A stretch of DNA of 11,237 nt. It comes from Roseobacter sp. Its GTDB lineage: Bacteria > Pseudomonadota > Alphaproteobacteria > Rhodobacterales > Rhodobacteraceae. The notes under the pieces are model-generated. The model made no database searches. It saw only the letters and a list, made by a program, of their open reading frames with translations, and was not told the origin of the DNA. The position numbers were made by a program, and so were the translations under genes. The DNA lies in assembly GCA_024636425.1 (NCBI GenBank), contig JAGXHB010000240.1:1-11237 (forward strand). The letters run 5' to 3'. Below, one piece after another: positions 6,314-11,237 of the stretch; the first letter of the stretch is position 1, and every line of letters starts with the position of its first letter.

Positions 6314-7099
6314 ATGCGCATTTTGATCACGAATGATGACGGTATTCACGCACCGGGACTGAAGACGCTCCACGCCATCGCAACCGAAATCGCAGGCCCC
6401 GATGGCGAGGTCTGGACCGTCGCCCCCGCTTACGAACAATCGGGCGTCGGTCATTGCATCAGCTACACACGGCCCATGATGGTCGAACATATCGGGACGC
6501 GTCGCTATTCCGTTGAAGGCAGCCCGGCCGACTGTGTTCTCGCAGCGCTCCACGACTCGATGAAGGACACGCCCCCCGATCTGGTGCTGTCGGGCGTGAA
6601 CCGGGGCAATAACGCTGCTGAAAACACGCTTTATTCTGGCACCATCGGTGGTGCGCTCGAAGCAGCACTGCAAGGTGTGCCCGCGATTGCGATGTCACAG
6701 TATTACGGGCCCGCGAACCGCGATCTTGATGACCCGTTCGAAGCGGCGGCAAAGCATGGCGCGGATGTTGTCCGCCGGATCCTTGATGCGGCCCCTGCGC
6801 ATGATCACGGTTACCGGCTGTTTTTTAACGTGAACTTCCCCCCTGTGGCTGCTGGCGATGTCGCGGGCATCCGCCTTGCAGCACAAGGGGTGCGCGAGGG
6901 AACGGGATTTTCCACCAAACCGCATGTGTCACCTTCGGGCCGGCGCTTTTTGTGGATTCTGGGCGCGGATCAGCAGATCCCGACGGCACCGGGGTCGGAC
7001 GCGGCGATGAACCTTGCGGGCTATGTGACAGTGACCCCGATGCGCGCCGACCTGACCGCACATGATGCGTTCAAGACGCTCGAAGCCATCAACACATGA
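6314..7099 (+). CDS. surE: 5'/3'-nucleotidase SurE (survival protein)
   Basis: SurE removes phosphate from nucleoside monophosphates and short polyphosphates in a metal-dependent reaction and is linked to stationary-phase survival. The 261 residues match the family length. The start M-R-I-L-I-T-N-D-D-G carries metal ligands D8 and D9. S43 in E-Q-S-G-V-G (41-46) and N96 in L-S-G-V-N-R-G-N-N (92-100) are the other expected metal ligands. Y-S-G-T-I-G-G-A-L-E-A (107-117) is also a family hallmark. A good ribosome binding site, GAAAGGGGAA, lies at 6301-6310. The stop overlaps the pcm start by 4 bases (ATGA), implying translational coupling. surE-pcm adjacency is widely conserved. No key residue is missing. 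Confidence 0.97.
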   Translation: MRILITNDDGIHAPGLKTLHAIATEIAGPDGEVWTVAPAYEQSGVGHCISYTRPMMVEHIGTRRYSVEGSPADCVLAALHDSMKDTPPDLVLSGVNRGNNAAENTLYSGTIGGALEAALQGVPAIAMSQYYGPANRDLDDPFEAAAKHGADVVRRILDAAPAHDHGYRLFFNVNFPPVAAGDVAGIRLAAQGVREGTGFSTKPHVSPSGRRFLWILGADQQIPTAPGSDAAMNLAGYVTVTPMRADLTAHDAFKTLEAINT

Positions 7100-7755
7100 C
7101 CGACGATGACGGCATCACCGATGCAGAGCGCAAGATGCAGTTTCTTTACGCGTTGCGCTCCAAGGGCGTGACGGAGACCCGTATTCTCAACGCCATGGAG
7201 CAGATCGACCGCGGCCCCTTTATCCGCGGGCTCTTTGCTGCGCGCGCCTATGAGGATATGCCGCTGCCGATTGCCTGTGGCCAGACGATCAGCCAGCCTT
7301 CGGTTGTGGCCCTGATGACGCAGGCGCTGGATGTCAGCGCACGCGACAAGGTGCTCGAGGTGGGGACAGGCTCCGGCTATCAGGCCGCGATCCTGAGCAA
7401 GCTGGCGCGGCGGGTCTACACCATCGACCGGCACCGCCGGCTGGTCCACGAAGCGCGGCATATCTTTGATGAACTTGGCCTGACGAACATCACGGCGATC
7501 GTGGGCGACGGCAGCTTCGGGCTGCCCGAACAGGCCCCCTTTGACAAGATCATCGTGACAGCTGCCGCCGAAGACCCCCCCGGCCCGCTGCTCGCCCAGC
7601 TCAAGGTCGGAGGCATCATGGTGGTGCCCGTGGGCCAGTCCGATGCAGTACAAAGCCTGATCCGCGTGCGGAAAACCGCGAACGGCCTTGATTATGACGA
7701 ATTGCGCAAGGTCCGCTTTGTTCCGTTGCTTGAAGGGTTGGGAAAAGACAGCTAA
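7096..7755 (+). CDS. pcm: Protein-L-isoaspartate O-methyltransferase
   Basis: Pcm transfers a methyl group from S-adenosylmethionine to isoaspartyl residues in aged proteins, starting their repair in the cytoplasm. The 219 residues fit the family. The pre-motif G-Q-T-I-S-Q-P (62-68) is present. Motif I, V-L-E-V-G-T-G-S-G-Y-Q (86-96), binds the cofactor; the acidic ribose contact follows in Y-T-I-D-R (108-112); motif II is F-D-K-I-I-V-T-A-A (149-157). The ATG overlaps the surE stop by 4 bases, so the two are probably translated together. An NlpD-like lipoprotein gene follows 75 bases later, giving the same surE-pcm-nlpD order known from gammaproteobacteria. The protein is complete with ordinary motifs. 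Confidence 0.96.
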   Translation: MTDDDGITDAERKMQFLYALRSKGVTETRILNAMEQIDRGPFIRGLFAARAYEDMPLPIACGQTISQPSVVALMTQALDVSARDKVLEVGTGSGYQAAILSKLARRVYTIDRHRRLVHEARHIFDELGLTNITAIVGDGSFGLPEQAPFDKIIVTAAAEDPPGPLLAQLKVGGIMVVPVGQSDAVQSLIRVRKTANGLDYDELRKVRFVPLLEGLGKDS

Positions 7756-7767
7756 ATGCTGTATACG
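7738..7767 (+). promoter_or_regulatory. Candidate promoter at the end of pcm for the lipoprotein gene
   Basis: TTGGGA (7738-7743, four of six matches) is followed after 18 bases by TATACG (7762-7767, four of six matches). It would give the lipoprotein gene its own transcript starting near 7774. Both hexamers are imperfect, so this is only a candidate; the gene may simply be read through from pcm. Confidence 0.25.
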
Positions 7768-7792
7768 TCAGGCGAACTCCAGCTAAATGGAG
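7750..7792. repeat. Direct and inverted repeats between pcm and the lipoprotein gene
   Basis: The 9-mer AGCTAAATG occurs at 7750-7758, across the pcm stop, and again at 7781-7789. The second copy lies within a hairpin, CTCCA-GCTAAA-TGGAG (7777-7792). The leader of the lipoprotein gene is 75 bases long and these repeats take up its first half. They could be regulator sites or chance. Confidence 0.35.
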
Positions 7793-7818
7793 AGTGCGTC
7801 CGTGAGCGGCACCAAAAC

Positions 7819-7823
7819 GAGGG
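7819..7823 (+). promoter_or_regulatory. Ribosome binding site that fixes the lipoprotein start
   Basis: GAGGG ends 7 bases before the ATG at 7831, which begins a proper lipoprotein signal peptide. The frame is open to an ATG at 7756, but that start would bury the signal peptide behind 25 polar residues. Confidence 0.7.
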
Positions 7824-7830
7824 CAAGCAG

Positions 7831-9072
7831 ATGATCCGAAGCGCAGCGATCCGTACCTTGAAACTGACGGTTCTGGCAGGCGGCAGCGCGCTGCTGCTGG
7901 CAGCCTGTGACCAACCTCTCGATTATGACCTGCGCGGCGGGTTCGGTGATGGGTTCACGACGGCCGATGCTGCGACGGGCCCGCTGGAAGCGCGGCCGGC
8001 ACCAGACAATCGCGGTGTGATCTCCTATCCGAACTATCAAGTCGCGGTTGCTCGACGTGGCGACACACTGGCAGAGGTGGCCAACCGTGTCGGCACGGAC
8101 GTCGCGAGCCTGTCGCGTTATAACGGCATCGACCCCTCCGTGCCGCTGCGCACCAATGAAATCATTGCCCTGCCCACGCGCGTTGCCGAACCGTCGCCCG
8201 CGACAGGTGCATCGGGCACCGGACCGATTACCACCGCAGCCGTCGACATCCAGTCTATGGCCGACGGTGCGATCAACCGCGCCCCGGCGACACCCGGGGT
8301 CCAGACGACATCGCTGCCCGCCAGCCAGACAGCGACCAAGCCAAACCCGCAAAAACAGACAGGCCGCGAACCGATCCGCCACCGGGTCGAACGTGGCGAA
8401 ACCGCCTATACCATCGCGCGGCTTTACGCGGTGCCGGTTGCGTCACTGGCCGAATGGAACGGGCTCGGGGCTGATTTTTCCGTCCGCGAGGGGCAATTCC
8501 TGCTGATCCCGGTGCCGCAGCAAGCTGCCCCGCAACGCACCGCCGCCTTGCCCGAAAGCGCCTCGGCCAACACCACGCCCCCTGGCGTCGGATCGCCCAC
8601 GCCGACGCCGCCAAGTGCGGCCAAGCCTCTTCCCCCGGCGGAGCCTACAGCCGCGGAATCAGCGCCTGAGCCCGCCGCCGAACCGGTTGCGAATGTCGGT
8701 AAAACGACACAGCCCACATCGGGCGGGCGGATGATCCCGCCCGTGCAAGGCAGCATCATCCGCGCCTATTCCAAGGGCAAGAACGAAGGCGTCAACATCC
8801 AGGGCACACCGGGTGCCCCCGTGAAAGCCGCCGACAGCGGGACCGTCGCGGCCATCACCAAAAGCGCCGATGGCATTCCGATCGTCGTGGTCCGTCACCC
8901 GGACAACCTGCTGACGGTCTATGCGAATGTCACCGATGTCGCCGTGTCAAAAGGCGATGCTGTGTCCAAGGGCGCGACCATCGCCAAGCTGCGGGCGGGC
9001 GGCGATTCCTTTGTGCATTTCGAGGTCCGCAACGGGTTCGACAGCGTCGATCCCTCACCCTACCTCAACTGA
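7831..9072 (+). CDS. NlpD-like lipoprotein: two LysM domains and degenerate M23 (LytM) domain
   Basis: This 413-residue envelope protein begins with a lipoprotein signal peptide whose lipobox L-A-A-C ends at Cys26. It contains two LysM peptidoglycan-binding domains (about 69-116 and 182-228), a Pro/Ala-rich linker (229-297) and a C-terminal M23/LytM domain (about 300-411). The zinc-site motifs are degenerate: H-x-x-x-D is replaced by N-E-G-V-N (318-322), and the first His of the H-x-H region reads A-N-V (365-367), although V-H-F-E-V (395-399) is kept. It is therefore probably not a peptidase but an activator of cell-wall amidases at division, as shown for E. coli NlpD and EnvC. Asp at +2 after Cys would signal inner-membrane retention under E. 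coli Lol rules; whether that holds here is unknown. It follows surE-pcm, as nlpD does in E. coli. Its 3' end overlaps the convergent ATPase gene by 8 bases. Confidence 0.9.
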   Translation: MIRSAAIRTLKLTVLAGGSALLLAACDQPLDYDLRGGFGDGFTTADAATGPLEARPAPDNRGVISYPNYQVAVARRGDTLAEVANRVGTDVASLSRYNGIDPSVPLRTNEIIALPTRVAEPSPATGASGTGPITTAAVDIQSMADGAINRAPATPGVQTTSLPASQTATKPNPQKQTGREPIRHRVERGETAYTIARLYAVPVASLAEWNGLGADFSVREGQFLLIPVPQQAAPQRTAALPESASANTTPPGVGSPTPTPPSAAKPLPPAEPTAAESAPEPAAEPVANVGKTTQPTSGGRMIPPVQGSIIRAYSKGKNEGVNIQGTPGAPVKAADSGTVAAITKSADGIPIVVVRHPDNLLTVYANVTDVAVSKGDAVSKGATIAKLRAGGDSFVHFEVRNGFDSVDPSPYLN

Positions 9073-9907
9073 CCGTCACACCGCGACGGCCCGCCAGATC
9101 CACGAAATACTGCCAGGCCACGCGGCCTGACCGCGACCCGCGCGTCGCCTGCCACTCGATGGCTTCGGCGCGCAGCGTGTCGTCGTCAATCTCCACGCCA
9201 TGCGCATCACAATAGCCGCGGATCATCGCCAGATACTGCTGCTGGTCGCAGGCATGAAAGCCCAGCCACAGACCAAACCTGTCTGACAGCGATACCTTTT
9301 CCTCGACCGCTTCGGCAGGGTTGATTGCGGATCCGCGTTCGTTTTCGATCATGTCGCGGGGCATCAGGTGCCGGCGATTTGATGTGGCATACAGCACGAC
9401 ATTGTCGGGCCGTCCTTCGATGCCGCCGTCCAGCACGGCCTTGAGCGATTTGTAATGCGCGTCGTCATGGCCAAAGCTCAGATCGTCGCAAAACAGAATG
9501 AACCGCTGACTGGCACCCCGCAGCAGGCCCAGCAGTCGGCCCACCGAGGGCAGATCCTCACGCTGAAGCTCCACGATGCGCAGACTGCCATGGGTATTGT
9601 GAACATGGGCGTGTACCGCTTTGACAAGGCTCGATTTCCCCATCCCGCGCGCGCCCCAAAGCAGCGCGTTGTTAGCGGGCAATCCGGCGGCAAACTGCGT
9701 GGTATTCGCAAGCAAGGTATCGCGCGAGCGGTCCACCCCGATCAACAGGTCCAGATCGACGCGGCTGACCTTGTCCACGGGTACCAGATGATCCGGCCCG
9801 GTCTGCCAGACAAAGGCTGCGGCTGCGTCGAAATCAGGGGCCTTCAGCGGCGGAGGAGACATCCGCTCCAACGCCGCTGCGATCCGGTTCATCGGGTCGT
9901 TGTTCAC
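9065..9907 (-). CDS. DUF815-type AAA ATPase coupled to tatC
   Basis: This 280-residue soluble protein is a P-loop ATPase of the DUF815 kind, a family without an established function. Walker A is G-A-R-G-M-G-K-S-S (85-93), Walker B is I-L-F-C-D-D-L (137-143), a sensor-1 Asn is in A-T-S-N-R-R-H (174-180), and a conserved S-L-S-D-R-F-G-L-W block is at 206-214. R-S-G-R near 259-262 may be sensor 2. There is no membrane segment. The start is GTG at 9907, overlapping the tatC stop by 4 bases (GTGA). GAGG at 9915-9918, inside the acidic 3' codons of tatC, is the ribosome binding site 7 bases upstream. It is thus the last gene of the tatB-tatC operon and converges on the lipoprotein gene. A link with Tat export is suggested only by position. 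Confidence 0.88.
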   Translation of the reverse strand: MNNDPMNRIAAALERMSPPPLKAPDFDAAAAFVWQTGPDHLVPVDKVSRVDLDLLIGVDRSRDTLLANTTQFAAGLPANNALLWGARGMGKSSLVKAVHAHVHNTHGSLRIVELQREDLPSVGRLLGLLRGASQRFILFCDDLSFGHDDAHYKSLKAVLDGGIEGRPDNVVLYATSNRRHLMPRDMIENERGSAINPAEAVEEKVSLSDRFGLWLGFHACDQQQYLAMIRGYCDAHGVEIDDDTLRAEAIEWQATRGSRSGRVAWQYFVDLAGRRGVTVS

Positions 9908-10776
9908 TTGTCTTCCTCGTCCTCGAATTCCGCCATCAGGGGGTCTTCGTCATCATAGTAACCTTCGGCGCGCAGTTTTGCCTCGCGCTTGCGCTCAACC
10001 CGCCGCACCAGCAAGATCGAAACTTCATAAAGTCCGTAAACCACCACAAACAGGATCAGCTGGGTAATGATATCCGGAGGTGTGACCACAGCCGCCAGGA
10101 TCAGGATACCGACCATTGCGTATTTACGCACGTTTCCAAGGCCTTCGGAACTGACCAGCCCCGCCTTGCCCATCAGGGTCAACAGAACCGGCAGTTGGAA
10201 GCAAAGGCCAAAGGCCACGATGAACTTGATCGTCAGGTTCAGATATTCCTGCGCTGACCCCTGAAACGCGATGGCCGCAATGCCGCCACCTTCAATGCCG
10301 CCCTCGCTTACAAGCGTGCCTGCCTGCTGGAACCCCAGAAAGAAGTCGAACGCGAGAGGGGTGACCACGTAGAACGCAAACGCAGCCCCCAGGAAGAACA
10401 TCACCGGGCTCGAGATCAGGAACGGCAGGAATGCGCCCTTCTCGTTCTTGTAGAGGCCCGGCGCCACGAAGCGCCAAAGCTGATAGCTGATATAGGGGAA
10501 CCCCAGCACCAGACCGCCCAGAAGCGAGATGGAGATCGCGACAAAGAAACCTTCTTGCAGCTTGATCAGGATCAGTCCGCAATCCGACTGCCCCCGCTCC
10601 GCCAAGGCAGAGCACAAGGGGTGCGTCAGGAAGTTGAAAATCGGATTCCACACCGTGAAGCAGATGACCATCCCAAGGATGAACGCGATCACCGAATGAA
10701 TCAGCCGCGTGCGCAGCTCCGCCAGATGCTCGATCAGCGGGGCGGCGCTGTCGTCAATATCGTCCGTCGCGCTCAT
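9904..10776 (-). CDS. tatC: Sec-independent protein translocase TatC
   Basis: TatC is the inner-membrane receptor that recognises twin-arginine signal peptides and, with TatB, recruits TatA to export folded proteins. The 290 residues contain six membrane helices (about 25-43, 77-95, 116-138, 180-200, 215-232 and 235-256). Family signatures are E-H-L-A-E-L-R-T-R (16-24), F-V-A-P-G-L-Y-K-N-E (103-112; E112 matches the signal-binding Glu of E. coli TatC) and T-P-P-D (232-235). It is longer than E. coli TatC (258) because of a Gly-rich insertion in a periplasmic loop (about 155-175) and an acidic C-terminal tail (Y-Y-D-D-E-D, then E-F-E-D-E-E-D-K). Two cysteines, C55 and C66, lie in the first periplasmic loop. 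The ATG overlaps the tatB stop by 4 bases, and the stop overlaps the downstream ATPase start by 4 bases. Confidence 0.97.
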   Translation of the reverse strand: MSATDDIDDSAAPLIEHLAELRTRLIHSVIAFILGMVICFTVWNPIFNFLTHPLCSALAERGQSDCGLILIKLQEGFFVAISISLLGGLVLGFPYISYQLWRFVAPGLYKNEKGAFLPFLISSPVMFFLGAAFAFYVVTPLAFDFFLGFQQAGTLVSEGGIEGGGIAAIAFQGSAQEYLNLTIKFIVAFGLCFQLPVLLTLMGKAGLVSSEGLGNVRKYAMVGILILAAVVTPPDIITQLILFVVVYGLYEVSILLVRRVERKREAKLRAEGYYDDEDPLMAEFEDEEDK

Positions 10777-11237
10777 GTGTCACTCTTTTTTGCCGCTGGC
10801 TTTCGAGCCGCTGGTTTCTTTGCTGGTGTAGCCTTTGCCGCCCCAGTTTTAGCAGGAGCCTTGGCCGGTGCCTTTTTGGCAGGAGCCTTCTTGGCCGGCG
10901 CAGTCTTCGGTGCGGCAGTCTTCGGTGCGGCAGTTTTCGGTGCCGCAGGCTTGGCGGGTGCCTTCTTGGCTGGCGCGGCCTTGGCCGGTGCCTTTTCGAT
11001 CGCGGGTGTCTTCGTCTCGGTCTCTGCCGCCGTCATCTTGGCCTCTTGCGCATCGGCATAGGCAACCGCCTCGCTTGCTTCGCGCTGTTTACGCTCGGCC
11101 GCAGCGCGGGCGGTGGAAGCCTGGATCTTCTTCACATCCTCGGCCCGCTTCGCGGCCTGTTTGCCGGTCGCGCTGTCAGGGTCGATATCGGTCAGCGACT
11201 TGGCCGCGGATTTCACCCCGTCCATGGCAGACCCCAA
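10773..11237 (-). CDS. tatB: TatB C-terminal region, partial at the window edge
   Basis: Only the last 154 codons are visible; the frame is open through the right edge, so the membrane helix and amphipathic helix of TatB are outside the window. The first 80 visible residues are helical and charged (for example D-I-D-P-D-S-A-T-G-K-Q-A-A-K-R-A-E-D-V-K), as in the cytoplasmic part of roseobacter TatB proteins. The last 74 residues or so are almost only Ala, Lys, Pro and Thr, with K-A-P-A-K and A-A-P-K-T repeats, like histone H1 tails. The assignment rests mainly on the 4-base overlap with tatC and on recall of similar TatB tails. In the complex, TatB works with TatC at the signal-peptide binding site. 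An unrelated H1-like protein is less likely, given the overlap with tatC. Confidence 0.8.
   Translation of the reverse strand: MGSAMDGVKSAAKSLTDIDPDSATGKQAAKRAEDVKKIQASTARAAAERKQREASEAVAYADAQEAKMTAAETETKTPAIEKAPAKAAPAKKAPAKPAAPKTAAPKTAAPKTAPAKKAPAKKAPAKAPAKTGAAKATPAKKPAARKPAAKKSDT
10780..10793 (-). other. A-AAA-AAG slippery heptamer at the 3' end of tatB
   Basis: On the minus strand the in-frame codons GCA AAA AAG AGT (10793-10782) contain the classic -1 slippery heptamer A-AAA-AAG (10791-10785). A -1 shift would read GAG and then stop at TGA (10782-10780), replacing the last residues S-D-T with one Glu. I recall the 14 bases GCAAAAAAGAGTGA as the same as the E. coli dnaX frameshift site. 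No clear upstream Shine-Dalgarno-like stimulator or downstream hairpin is visible. Confidence 0.5.
10900..10944. repeat. Three tandem 15-base repeats inside tatB
   Basis: On the plus strand, GCAGTCTTCGGTGCG occurs at 10900-10914 and 10915-10929 without change, and a third copy at 10930-10944 differs at two bases. On the coding strand each unit encodes A-P-K-T-A. The length is a multiple of three, so gain or loss of units would keep the frame. Confidence 0.9.

Noticed and set aside
7756..7830. Upstream ATG for the lipoprotein, one base after the pcm stop
   Set aside because: It would place 25 polar residues before a clear lipoprotein signal peptide; ATG 7831 has its own GAGGG site.
10555..11061. 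Plus-strand frame with A-G-A-F-L-like repeats resembling a pentapeptide-repeat protein
   Set aside because: It is the reverse strand of the K-A-P repeats in tatB; the apparent repeats follow from the tatB tail.
1..11237. CRISPR array, transposon ends, tRNA genes or defence genes
   Set aside because: I looked for regular spaced repeats, terminal inverted repeats with target duplications, tRNA-like cloverleaves and known defence motifs, and found none.

Overview
The window looks like a core-genome segment of an alphaproteobacterium, most likely a marine member of the Rhodobacterales (Roseobacter group). This rests on high-GC coding sequence, the radA-cvpA-purF order, the surE-pcm-LysM/M23 lipoprotein order without rpoS, a lysine/alanine/proline-rich TatB tail, and protein sequences I recognise as roseobacter-like. 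No database search was possible, so the taxonomic call is inference. I see no tRNA, rRNA, insertion sequence, phage gene or CRISPR array.

Left arm (plus strand, 57-5107): a PqiA-like four-helix membrane protein; a membrane-anchored coiled-coil protein of unknown function behind a 149-base gap with two inverted repeats; radA (recombination intermediate processing); cvpA (membrane protein); and purF (first committed step of purine synthesis, [4Fe-4S] type with a propeptide). A strong rho-independent terminator closes purF at 5070-5107.

Middle (plus strand, 5187-9072): a structured leader, then an 88-residue orphan protein resembling the C-terminal domain of PilP/GspC-type proteins, an atypical short-chain dehydrogenase, and the stationary-phase/repair cluster surE (nucleotidase), pcm (isoaspartyl repair methyltransferase; ATGA overlap with surE) and an NlpD-like lipoprotein with two LysM domains and a degenerate LytM domain, probably a cell-wall amidase activator.

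Right arm (minus strand, 11237-9065): the end of the twin-arginine translocation operon, tatB (5' end outside the window) then tatC, followed by a DUF815-type AAA ATPase. All three are joined by 4-base stop/start overlaps. This operon converges on the lipoprotein gene, and the two 3' ends overlap by 8 bases.

The content is mostly housekeeping and I do not see a new defence or mobile system. The points most worth checking are a slippery heptamer at the tatB 3' end in the same sequence context as the E. coli dnaX frameshift site, the opposite charge of the TatB and TatC tails, the ATPase coupled to tatC, the orphan PilP-like protein with its hairpin leader, and the degenerate active sites of the SDR and the M23 lipoprotein.
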